From Acarospora socialis (Eukaryota; Ascomycota; Lecanoromycetes; Acarosporales; Acarosporaceae), in NCBI GenBank assembly GCA_025617375.2, contig JAMYGW020000017.1, forward strand, positions 1-64,000: a DNA stretch of 64,000 nt, in the 5' to 3' direction. Both the position numbers and the translations under genes were made by a program. The notes beneath the pieces are model-generated. The model was not told where the DNA came from and searched no databases. It saw nothing but the letters and a program-made list of their open reading frames with translations. Within the stretch, counting starts at the first letter, position 1. Each line of letters starts with the position of its first letter. Below are positions 11,279 to 22,017 of this stretch, piece by piece.

Positions 11279-12645
11279 TGCGAGTGGTGAGTTCGTCGAG
11301 CTGAGTTAAGGAACGTTGTTTTTGCTAACATATGCCGCTATTGTAGGTCATCTTTATTTGAAAGGAAGTGGAGCAAAGTGGGCAAACGTATGACGCCGAG
11401 GGAACCTTGATGACCATATTCTTTGTAGCTTATATGATGCAGAAGGACCCTCTCTCGCCGCTAGACTACTCGCAAGAGCAAATCTTGATCAAATACAAAA
11501 CATATCAGCTCTGTTGAAGTTCCAGGTTTTACTGCGAGCTTACTCTTTCGTTTCTCTCGGCATGTGGGCCAATGTACTGCTCGGTTGACGGCGGAATCCC
11601 TCCTCTCCACCATCCCGTTGTCGTTAGCTCATAGCTCGAGAAGCGTACGAGTAACCCTGAACTCGCAGCCTGTACCGGCCTACCATCATATAACTATACC
11701 TACTGCTGCCTCTCACAGGCTCAACCTTCTTTCGCTCTAGGAGATTAGGTGTGGAGGGTGTGGAGCTTGGCTTCTATTTTCACAGATCCGAGATGTTATC
11801 AAATACCCTCACCTTGATATAAGCGTCAGACTATTTTCTCGACCACATCATAGAGTGTGTCAGGAAGAGACTCGTAAACGCTATTTTTCCATCTAACCCT
11901 AGTCAGTGCGAGAGCCTCTATTGCCGGAGCGACGATGTAGCGACCCCAAACATAAGTTGTGTTAGCATTCTGGTGGGTCGCGTTCGAAATCTCTATATCC
12001 TAGAAGTTAGAGGTTGTGGCTTAAGGAACCTTCTACTTTTTCTGGATCAATAAGGTTTGAAATCTTGCCGGAAGTCTTCCAAATGCCTTTAGGTGAACTG
12101 CCCGGCGAAATTGTGACTTGGATATTTTCGACAAAACACCAGATGGAATTCTGTCTCAGGCATCAATACTTATGTTGAAGTCGGAGACGCTGCGGTTTGT
12201 GTGGTGTCCCGTATTCGCTCTTCTTTACTGCAGTTCTCAGTGTCAGCAGCATTGATTCCTTGAAGAAGTTGAGGGACAACTTCTATAGAGATTAGCCAGA
12301 GGCAAGCTGGAAGGTTTAATTTGGGAAATCGGTTAGAAAGATCACTTTTTACTCAATCACTGTCTGAAGGTTGATCTACTATATCATAGTGTGCTCATTG
12401 TGAGGTTCGGCGGGAAATGAGAATGGCATGTATAAATTCAGCTTGTAAAATCACAGATCCCGTTCTCTAGACAATATCCACACCTTTCAGTTCTCACGTA
12501 GTCCTGCACTAAGGATGATCTAAACAAACTCTAGCCTCTCTTCTTCTTGAGCCATTCGGGCTGGTGCCGGATCTGGTTTAGGGCAAGAGGATGTATATCA
12601 CTGACCTCCATTCCCAGTAATAGGTCTTGTGTTCGTCTGGTTCTT
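11279..12645. other. Non-coding stretch of the 10.4-13 kb island
   Basis: Base composition is normal, with CpG present. There is no frame with a recognisable domain and no repeat seen elsewhere in the window. It is probably the 3' flank of the 2EXR-type gene and ancestral single-copy sequence. Confidence 0.4.
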
Positions 12646-12870
12646 TTATTGGTACTTCTTTGACTTCTTTCTCTTCTTGTCGCGTCCTCGTAAACCTATC
12701 GATCGAGCCCTGTGGAGCAACGTTCTTCCGGTAGACTTTGATTGAGGTACGCTTGACGTCGTCCGACTGCGCATCAAAGCAAAGGCGCTGGACTTCAGTG
12801 AGACCACCAGGATCAATGCCAGCATTGCGAAGAAGACGCTCCGAAGGTTGTGAGAGAAATTAGCAGACAT
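12646..12870 (-). CDS. Small basic protein with signal-like hydrophobic segment
   Basis: A 74-residue frame starting at the ATG at 12870; a longer reading to 12909 would need a GTG start. Residues about 10-29 (RSVFFAMLALILVVSLKSSA) form a hydrophobic core followed by AFA, which looks like a signal peptide with a possible cleavage site. The rest is Ser/Thr/Arg-rich and ends in a very basic tail (RDKKRKKSKKYQ). TTTAAAAG about 65 bp upstream could serve as a TATA element. Small secreted proteins in transposon-rich islands are often effectors in plant-associated fungi, but there is no cysteine and no match I recognise. It may be a chance ORF. Confidence 0.35.
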   Translation of the reverse strand: MSANFSHNLRSVFFAMLALILVVSLKSSAFALMRSRTTSSVPQSKSTGRTLLHRARSIGLRGRDKKRKKSKKYQ

Positions 12871-13030
12871 AGTCAACAGTTTCGCAGGTAAAGAGGAGGA
12901 GATGAACACTTGTGAGTCCTAGAGAAGAGCTTTTAAATGTGCAAGATTCCTGCCTGAAGAATATGAACTTTGTACAGGTGTATCGCAGAGTACATACTGT
13001 AAGGTAAGGTAGGGCAAAGATTAAGACTAG

Positions 13031-13058
13031 CGTGGGCAAAGGCTAGCGTGGGCAAAGA
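13031..13058. repeat. Short tandem repeat at the island edge
   Basis: GCGTGGGCAAAG occurs twice in tandem, with a third diverged unit just upstream (GTAGGGCAAAGA). It lies directly before the LTR fragment at 13064. Confidence 0.5.
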
Positions 13059-13063
13059 CTATA

Positions 13064-13400
13064 TGTTACGTCCTCACCGGAGATTCCTCTGATATTAGAA
13101 CTAAAGGTTTTGACTTATTAATAAAAAGATTTCAATAACAGTGACTTCATAGTTAATTCTTAGATTCTAACTTAAATTGAACATGATCATTTTCATAAAA
13201 GAAACAGTTTTGCTATATAAAGAATCTACTTATCTGTTTGCTGCTGAGATGATAAATATGTCTGATGTCTTGACATCTCATCATTAAGTTGTTGAGCACT
13301 CTGCTCATCATGTATGAATTGAGTTGTTTAATATTTTTGTTTCATGCACTTTAAGATGTTACATAACTGCTTTTTAGCAGTTCTTTCTTGATACTCTATT
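13064..13400 (-). repeat. Degraded LTR of the G1 gypsy family
   Basis: It begins TGTTACGTCCTCACCGGAG, like the LTR at 46648, and keeps the central block (GAACATGATCATTTTCATAA) and a later block shared with 46255-46491. The 3' end is not clear, so the right border is approximate. Confidence 0.6.
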
Positions 13401-13621
13401 TGCATAATTTCATGAATGTGTCTTAATTTAATGAACACTCTGATTGATTCATTGAATTTTTAACTTCTTTCTGAACTATAATCATATCATCATTTTTTTC
13501 TTTCAGATGTTAGTTTTCTAGAGTTTATATAATTGAAAATGTTTACATCATTCATTGTCAGCAATGATGTTTTCAAAAAATTGCTAAGAAAATTCAATTG
13601 AATAATGTCACAGTCTTATTT

Positions 13622-13761
13622 TGTTGAATTTGAAACATTTCTATTGCTTAATATTAGATGTCTTAATTATCTAGAAGACTAGAATACACAAAGGATAACT
13701 TTTGTGTGTAATGACTAAGTGATATCACATGACACTTCTAAAGAGCCTTCTAATTCCAATA
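13622..13761 (-). repeat. Short solo LTR of the C1/C2 copia family
   Basis: It reads TGTTGAATTTGAAAC to ATTCCAATA and is internally shortened to about 140 bp. It is flanked by near-identical pentamers, TATTT (13617-13621) and TATTC (13762-13766), which look like a target duplication. Confidence 0.7.
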
Positions 13762-14057
13762 TATTCTCTTGTGACTATTGTTATTAGTTATGATCTTAAT
13801 TGTTTTGTAATAAAATCTTGATCATTTATGTATCAATATATTGTAAGAATCTTTCAATAAAACTCATCTTTTGCTTTCCAAAAAATAAGTAAAATAAACA
13901 ACAAATTGATAGTTTTATCTGAAAAAATTTTTCATCTTTAAAAAAAACTCTCAATCAAGCAGATTGCTATGTATTCAAAAGATTGACTATCTTGCTGATG
14001 AGTTTGATAGTGATAATAATGAGATGAAAAATGAAGAAAATCTCTTAATTTAGCAAC

Positions 14058-14575
14058 TGTTGAAATTAGAAGACTCTTTAGAAGTTCAACTCTATTTAGT
14101 TGTTATGTTCCAACTGAGGTTCCTCGATTATAGGGCTAGGGTTTGTGCTCTTTGATATAAAGATCCAAAGGTGTAGGTAAATGGTAGCTAGTAATGGGTA
14201 ACTAGATAACAGAATTTGAACATGATTGATTCCATAAGAGAATCAATTCTATTATATAGAATGAGAGTCTTGATGCATGCTCAGCACATCTGTCATGCTT
14301 CTTGTTTCTGACATGCTGAGCACATCTGTTGTGCTCATTGTGTCATCAGATGACTGATTCTTGACAGTTTCTGCTGTCATATGCTTCACAGATGTATCTG
14401 TCAGTTTGTTTTAAGCTTCTCTGAGCTTGATCATAACATTAGTCTAGTGTCAGAATTCTCTGTGTCACATGATATTGCTTAGTCATCACACACAAAAGTT
14501 ATTCTTTGTGTATTCTAGTCTTCTAGATAATTAAGACATCTAATATTAAGCAATAGAAATGTTTCAATTTCAACA
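14058..14575 (+). repeat. 5' LTR of C1, interrupted
   Basis: LTR sequence runs 14058-14100 and resumes after 14438. The interruption is the solo gypsy LTR at 14101-14438 plus its duplicated TTAGT. Confidence 0.8.
14101..14438 (-). repeat. Solo LTR of the G1 gypsy family inside C1's LTR
   Basis: About 338 bp, almost identical to 4096-4433, with inverted ends TGTTATG and CATAACA. The target pentamer TTAGT is present on both sides (14096-14100, 14439-14443). The uninterrupted C1 LTR at 19363 reads straight across the equivalent site. A solo LTR forms by recombination between the two LTRs of a full element. Confidence 0.9.
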
Positions 14576-14588
14576 GATTATGAGCTCA
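14576..14588 (+). other. Primer-binding site of copia C1
   Basis: GATTATGAGCTCA directly follows the 5' LTR. It is the same internal initiator-tRNA-Met complement as in C2. Confidence 0.55.
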
Positions 14589-17500
14589 AATTTTCACCTC
14601 ATGTAGAATATTTTCTTGTCTTCAATTGATCTCATTGTCACTATTTCAACAGCATCTTTTCTTTCTCAATAGTCTATCTGCATGCTTTCTCAAGTTGTTG
14701 TCTCAATATTCTTGAATAATGTTCTTCTTTCATCTTTTCAATAGTCTATGCATTTTGATGATTGTTCTGCAGAAATGACTCACATAATCATGACTTTCTC
14801 AAATGACACTTTCAACTTTTCTTGTCTTGCTGATGCTGATAACTATGTCTCATGAACTATTAACATCAAGTTTGTTTTTATGAACAAAAATCTATGAACT
14901 GTTGTTTCTGACACTTTCTTTGAATCTATTGTTACATTTGAAGTGATCAACAATCTGAACTCAAAGTTCTTATCAAAATACATCATCTGAAGTAAAAAAA
15001 ACAACAGAGCATGTGCTACTATAACTTTCTCTTGTTAAAATGACTCTAAGAGCTTCATTTAAGATTTATTTGTCTGTTAGATGTGATTAAAACTGAAGAA
15101 GTTGTATTAAATTCAAGAATTCAATGTTAAATATCTCATATTCACTACTTTTTTTTGATCATCATTATTACATCTTCAAGTTCATTAAGAATTATGTTGA
15201 TCAACTTAAGACTTCATCACAACATTTGAAAGAAATAAATTCTATCTTTTCAAACTGAATTATACTCACAGTTCTTTTTAACAATCTGAGATTTACTTTC
15301 AATATCTGTGTCACAACTAAATATCAATTTATTTGAGTTATTACTTCTATCTTTGATGCTCTTGTCATCAAACTTATTGATGAGACTAAAATGAAGAATA
15401 ATAAGATCTCAGTGATCATGATCTTTTGAAACAAGAATTCAAACTTGATCTCTAGATTGAACTTTAAATTGATATTGTCCCTTCTTTACATTCATTGCAA
15501 AAAGACTGATCATGAGAAGCATAACTGCTTTCTTAAATATTTTCATAAGAAGAAGAAATTTAATGTGACTAAGTTCACTAAGCAAAAGAACAAGAGCAAA
15601 GACAAAGTGACTAAGTCATTCACTTCATTCAAGTTTAATGATAATGATACTACAATTCTTAACTTTATGACTCACATCAACAAACTTCATTCTGATGCTC
15701 ATGTTATCAAACTTTATTCTTAGACTCATGTTTCTGAGCTTCATTTTGAAGTTTATGATGTTGTTGAGCTTCATTTTCATGTTCATGTTATTGAATCTTG
15801 TATCATAAACATATAAACTGTCAACACTGCAGTCTTTGATCACTTATGCTCAACATGTGAGTTCTTTATCATTTATGAATTTATTGATAGATCTCTTCTT
15901 ACAGCTAATAAAGTAATTAAAATTATAGAAAAGAATCAAGTTTCTTTATATTTAGTTCATTCTCACAGAGATATACAAGAGATTGTTCTCAATAATATTA
16001 TGCACTCTCTTACTATCTCTGCAAATCTCATTTTTGATATTTGTATGTGAGTTAAAGACATTATGTTCAACATGAAAAATTGCATCTTATGTCATAATAA
16101 CAAAATCATCAAATATGCATCTGAAGTTGATGACTTATTCTGACTACAACTCAACAATACATTTCAGTTTCATGTCTTTGTGACTAATAGAGAATTCAAG
16201 ATATCTTTTAAAACATAGCATCATCAACTAGATTACTTAAATCATGTCAATATTAAGCAACTAATCAAGATCATCAATGATATTGATCTTAAGAATCTTT
16301 CTAGACATCAAGACATCTGTAAATTATACATCAAGATTAGACAGATGTGTCATTCTTATAATGCTTTCATTGAGTGAGTAACTCAATCATTAAATCTTGT
16401 TCATTCAAACATTGTTGAATCTGATACATTCATCACTTATGACAGTTTAAAATGATTTATTATCTTCATTAATAACTTTATCAGATTTATCTGAATATTT
16501 CTTATGAAGTTCAAAACTGAAATGATCAAGCATATCAAGAACTTCATCACTTTGATGAAGACAAATTGTTTTAATTATTCTTTAAAATGTCTTCACATCA
16601 ATCTTAAACATGAATATCTTGTTCTGAAGAACTGATTTGTTATTAATGATATTACATGAAAATCTACTACACTTTATTCATCTGAAGAAAACAACATTTC
16701 TGAGTGACTAAATTGCATTATTTGTGAACTCACTAAAACTATGCTCAAAGACTTTGAACTGAAGTCTTATCTCTGACTGAAAGTCATTTGAACTGCAGTT
16801 TACTTAAAGAATCTGTCTTCTACTTGTGCACTTAATACAATGCTCTATAAAGCATGAACAGATGATGTTTCTGATCTCTTAAGTCTTTGTGTCTTTAATA
16901 TTACTGCTTGAACACATATTTTTAAGAAATGATGTCAGTAAGAAGTCAAATTTGATGATTATAGTCTCAAATGTCACTATTTAGACATGAACAGTAGCTC
17001 TATTTATTCTGTTTGAGACTTAAAATCAGAATGTGTTCTTATTATTCATAACTGTTTTGTGAAAAAAGATATTAATGTCTATGAAAACATAATTAACATA
17101 GAGATCTACAGCAAGAGAAAGACATTTAGTACTGTTGGTCTTTCTTTCAATTTTTCATTCTTATTCACATATTTGTTGTCACAATTTTCTTTCTCTTCAG
17201 AAAAAGTTTTCAGATCAGCTACATCACTGTTGTGATCTTCACTGTTACAGTGTTTTTAAAATCTTTGAGATGTTGATCTGAACAATTCTTGTTTATTGAA
17301 TACATCTTGACTTAAGATGTTTGACACAGAAAATCAAGACTCAACATCATCTATTTGATATTTTATCATTGCTCACTCATCTTTCTTATCAATATCATTT
17401 AATGTTACAGTCAACTATTCTTCTCTTCACTTTGAGTTCTCATCTTTGTTCTCTTCATCTCAGAATTCTCAACTTTCTGACTTTTTTGATGACTTTGATG

Positions 17501-19362
17501 CACACTTTTTATATATATATACTGTGATTTCTTTAAGCAACATTGTTAAATCTTTTATTTATAAACAAGTTGTTCAATTGTCACTATGCAAGAAGTGAAA
17601 GCAAGTGATGAAGAATGAAATATACTTTTTGAAGAAAAACAACACATAAAAAATGATTTCTGTGTCATCAGATCAGCATGTTTTTCAAGAATGCTGAGTG
17701 TATAAAATCAAGTGTAATGCTCATGATCAAGTTAGTCACTAAAAGACTTGCTGAGTAGTCAAGAACTACAAACAGCAATTTGATGTTAACTATGATCAAA
17801 TCTTTGCATCTGTTGTCAAGTCACAAATCTACAAAGCTCTATTCATCTTAATTGTCTTTTTTGATCTAGAGACTGAGCAAATGAACATGATAACTGCATT
17901 TCTTTATGATTCTATCAATCAGATCATCTATATGAAGCTTTTTCATGAATATGAGTTTTCTGACATGATTGTCTTGCTCAATAAGATCTTATATGATCTA
18001 AAGCAGACATCTTGTCTTTGATACAAGACTTTATATAATAATCTTATCTTACTTGATTTTCATCATCTCAATTCTGATCATAATGTCTTCTTTTGAATTA
18101 ATGATAGTGTTATCATCACTGTCTACATTAATGATCTTTTTCTTATAGAAGAGAATAAATCAGTCATTCAAGACATCAAAGTACATCTTACTAACATCTT
18201 CAAGATGTCAGATCTCAGTTCTGTGTTCTACTATTTAGATATAAAGATTTAGTGCAACTGTTCTGAACACACTATTTGTCTTATTCAGATGACTTACATC
18301 AATAAGATTCTTAAGACATCTCAGCAGTTACAGACAGTTTCTGTTGACATATTTATGAATTCTGATGCAGTACTCATGAAGAAGTTCATCATTCAGACTG
18401 ACATCATCATTATTTGACACTATCAAAAGACAGTAAAATCACTAATGTATATCATGTTACAGATGCATTTTGATATTGTCTTTGTCATCTCTATTGTCAG
18501 TCAGTTCAGTTAGAATCTGAATGTCTCACACTATAATGCTGTCAAGTAAGTCTTCAAATATCTCACTGACACTACAGACTTGAGTGTCATCTATGACATC
18601 ATCAACACAGATCTCATTGACTATATCAATGCTGATTAAGACAGATGTCACAATACTTAAAAGTTCACTGACACTTATCTTTTTCTTCTCTTTGAAGATT
18701 CTATTAATTAATTTTCAAAATGTCAACAGACTGTCATCTTGTTGTTCACTGAGTCTAAATACATGACTAAAATGCAAGTGACAAAGAAGTCATATAACTC
18801 ATTATTTTCTTACAGAAATTGACTTTCTTAATCAGTGATTCTATTGTCATTTGTGCTGACAATTGTGATACTATAAATCTAGCTTGAAATTCTGAGTTTC
18901 ATGTTCACATCAAGCACATTGATATTTAGTATCACTTTGTTCATGAGAATGTCAATTGCAGTCTCATCAATCTTGAGTTCATTTCTATGTTTGAACAAGC
19001 AGTCAACAAACTCATCAAGTTTTTACTCATCATAAAGTTTCATTGCTTTCTTAGTCAGCTAGAACTTATGTCAACAATGTTATGAATTGAATTGATGAAG
19101 CACTTATTAATGATAATCAGAATAACTGACTTAATGAGCTTGTGAAGTATGAGAGATCATAGTTTACATCACAAGATGTTAATCTTTGCGATATTTTTTC
19201 TTATATCTCATTCTCACTTTCTTCTCTCACTATCACCTCAATCTTTTTCATGACTTCTTTGTCATCTTGCTGTCAGACCTATCTCTTGATAGAATTGAAG
19301 AATCTATACTGACAAGTGAATGAGTATCTAGATTGTCTAGAACAGCTAGATTTAAGAAGAAG

Positions 19363-19536
19363 TATTGAAATTAGAAGATTCTTTAGAAGTTCAACTCTAT
19401 TCAGTCTAGTGTTGAAATCTTCTGTGTCACATGATATGCTTAGTCATCATGCACAAAAGTTATTCTTTGTGTATTCTAGTCGTCTAGATCATTAAGACAT
19501 CTAATATTAAGCAATAGAAATGTTTCAATTTCAACA
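19363..19536 (+). repeat. 3' LTR of C1
   Basis: 174 bp ending TTTCAACA, followed directly by the duplicated target GCAAC. Confidence 0.85.
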
Positions 19537-19576
19537 GCAACACATGTAATAACTCATTGATTTTATATTATTATTC

Positions 19577-19741
19577 TGTTACAAGACAAGATCTCTTCAC
19601 ATTGTGATGTCATGCTTACTAAGCATGATTACTAAGCATTCTCACTGCATATATAGTGATCACAGTTCTCTACTCACTTACATTCTTAACTTACTTACAT
19701 ATTATATCTTGAATCACATAGCTTAGGTTTACACCCTAACA
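19577..19741. repeat. Solo LTR, family Z
   Basis: 165 bp from TGTTACAAG to CACCCTAACA, with perfect flanking TATTC (19572-19576, 19742-19746). The inner block GTCATGCTTACTAAGCATGA and the run up to the terminus match the unmutated copy at 63485-63819. Confidence 0.85.
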
Positions 19742-19961
19742 TATTCTTTTGAAGAAATATTCTATATTTTTTTCAAAATGTTGAAGTGTTCTTGTACAGT
19801 TTTTAAGATTTCTCTTGAGTTCTCAGATACTTTTTGAGATATTATAATTTTTTTATTTTACAAAATAGTAAATTTTTTCTATAATAATTTTTTTCTTTAA
19901 AATATTCTCAACTTTATATTCTTCATCAAGTTCAATAGATTTTTCAGTGATCTAAATTGAA

Positions 19962-20231
19962 ATGATTGTATTTTGCAATAATTATCTTAATTATAACATA
20001 ACAATACTGAAAGCAGAAGCAATGCAGATGAATGATATGACATTGAAAAATAATTTTAACAAAGACTTTTGCAATACAGAAATGCATATAATTCTGAGAA
20101 TGAATACTCACTTCAAAGAAAGCAAAAAACAGATCAACAAACACTTTCAAGAGGTTGATCAGTGCTTTGATAGTCTCAAGCTGCATATAAATAGAAAAAT
20201 AGATGCTTTGAAAGACAGAATAAACTTTTGA
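19962..20231 (+). CDS. Short coiled-coil-like ORF between the X arms
   Basis: An 89-residue frame from an ATG. Residues 45-89 (FKESKKQINKHFQEVDQCFD and on to DALKDRINF) show heptad spacing like the repeated MDxRFDxVDxRF coiled coils common in fungal hypothetical proteins. It occupies the spacer of the inverted duplication. AT-rich with no Gly, Pro or Trp, so it is probably a relic rather than an active gene. Confidence 0.25.
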   Translation: MIVFCNNYLNYNITILKAEAMQMNDMTLKNNFNKDFCNTEMHIILRMNTHFKESKKQINKHFQEVDQCFDSLKLHINRKIDALKDRINF

Positions 20232-20496
20232 TTTGAAGTAATGAACAAGTAATTACAAATTGAACTTATCTGAAAACATAAGAATACACTCAATATTTTA
20301 TGCATTCATGCTACAACATTGTGATCAGTTTATATCACTTTAAATCACTGAAATGTCTGTCAAACTCAATGAAGAATATGAAGTTGAGAACATTTTAGAA
20401 AAGAGAATAATTAATGAAGAATTTCACTATCTTATGAAATGAAAAAATAACAATATTCAGAAAACATCTGAAAGCTTAAGAAAAATCTCAAGAACT

Positions 20497-20732
20497 TGTG
20501 AGTCCCAATACCTATCTATCACAGATAGATTACTAGGGTAGATTTATGACAGTGTGAGATATGATGATATGCAAGCTGTTTGATGATAAAGTGACACAAT
20601 ATATCTCTATTAATGTCAAGACTAATTTCTGAAGAGTCTTATGTGCAGAGAAGTCTCATACTTATAGACTCTTGCTTAACTATGCTTACTAAGACATAAT
20701 GCTGTGACTGTGCTTCATTATTTACTCTAATA
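20497..20732 (-). repeat. 3' LTR of G2
   Basis: 236 bp starting TGTGAGTCCCAATA. It contains the short palindrome CTATCTATCACAGATAGATT and is highly similar to 27441-27676. Confidence 0.88.
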
Positions 20733-20833
20733 ATTGTCTTTCTTCTTAGATACTGATTCTTCAGCATCTCTATGACATTGTATTGTTGTTAAGAGTTTGT
20801 TTCATTCTGAGAATCTCACTAGATTAAATTGAG

Positions 20834-22017
20834 ATGCTGCTTAGCATTTCTCATTATGTCTCATTTGATCTAAAAGAAATTTTCTTATCATATTCAATTG
20901 AATCTGATGATGTTATTTACAGAAGAGAAACAACAAAATGCTTTTTCTCTTCTTCTTTCTTTCTTTTCTCTTCATTTTTTCTTCATACATGTCATCAACA
21001 ACAAACTCTATGTCAACATTATCACAGTGCATCTCTTTTGTTCAGATATCTTGTTGCTTGTGCTATGCAAGTCACTTTCTGTCAATGTCACTTCACAGTC
21101 ACTTCACTTTCATTTTTGTTGCATCACACATTCAAGATCATGTCATCAGTAGATCTCTTGAGTGTCTTTACAAAATATGTTAATCTCTTCTTTAAAAAAA
21201 CAACATCAAGAAGCTTAACAGCAGTCAAAAGAAATGCAATTAACTCTTGAAGAAAGAGCTGAAGAAGCACTTGATATGTGATGATGAAAAGAAAACTTTT
21301 GAGAAGATTATTGTTGAGAATAAGACATCAGATTCTATCTTTGATGAAGAAGATGACTTAAGTGAACTCTCTGTCAAGAAGATAAAGCAGAAGTGTCACA
21401 TTACTGTTAAGATGATGTCAGCTGTGTGTGTTGCTGTGTTTAAGTCAGTCAATAATGTTGTCAACATTAAACTTAAGTTCTTCTTGATCTTCAACAACAC
21501 TCTGTTCTTCACAAATCATCATCATGTTGCAACAGTGTTGAGTGTCTGTGATGTCAATGATACATTTACATTGACACTGAATTGTTCTCATCACAAGACT
21601 GATATCTCAACATCAATCTCAGCTCACTTCACAGACTCATCATCAACACTTAGTCATTTCTACTGTCTTTGCTGCAGCAAGAGAATTGTTGTTGATTCTG
21701 ACTATATTTGCAATGTCAAGTCAAATGTTCACTGCAGCTATTGCATCAAAGAACACAAGTCTTGCAACAGCATAGATTCAGTATCTATGCTACATCATCA
21801 TTTTGCTAATTTCTTTTAGATTTCAACTGAGTTCTTTTCTTGTGTCAATTGTCTCTTTGCTGCTGTTAATGCACTGAATAAGAATGAAGTTGCTGATTCT
21901 GCACTCATTAAGTGTCAGAAAGACTACATCACTGTTGTTATGATTCATCAGTGTGTTGTTGATTGTGAAGATCTTAAGAAGAAACTCATCTCACAGATAA
22001 AGATTGATCTTCTTTAA
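20834..22017 (+). other. Accessory antisense coding region inside G2, Cys/His-rich
   Basis: Between the 3' LTR and the integrase end lies about 1.2 kb whose best coding potential is on the strand opposite pol. The frame at 21247-21819 (190 residues) is charged at the N-terminus and has a cysteine cluster near the C-terminus: CLCCSK, then C-x9-CSYC, then C. That spacing suggests a metal-binding module like those in fungal hypothetical proteins. It could be a captured host gene carried antisense by this gypsy lineage. Broken fossil; function unknown. Confidence 0.4.

Larger units (their letters stand above)
14058..19536 (+). mobile_element. C1: Ty1/copia retrotransposon fossil, both LTRs present
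   Basis: The left LTR is 14058-14575 (split by a solo gypsy LTR) and the right LTR is 19363-19536. A perfect 5-bp duplication GCAAC lies at 14053-14057 and 19537-19541. Plus-strand order is copia-like: a primer site at 14576, a CCHC knuckle in 15445-15723 (CKKTDHEKHNC), an integrase region, then an RT region near 17850-18250 with a copia-style LKQT block and a (Y)xNDLFL catalytic-site relative. Length without the insert is about 5.1 kb. It is complete in outline but carries many breaks and is strongly C-to-T mutated, so it is old. Confidence 0.85.
13930..19985 (+). repeat. X1: left arm of an inverted duplication (interrupted by C1 and a solo LTR)
   Basis: After removing C1 (14058-19536) and the solo LTR (19577-19741), the pieces 13930-14057, 19542-19576 and 19747-19985 read as one sequence. 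The reverse complement of 27727-27840, then 27682-27726, then 20320-20496 matches it in the same order, at roughly 70-80% by eye. Shared blocks include TTGAAGTGTTCTTG and TTCTCAACTT. The arm may begin further left than 13930. Confidence 0.6.
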
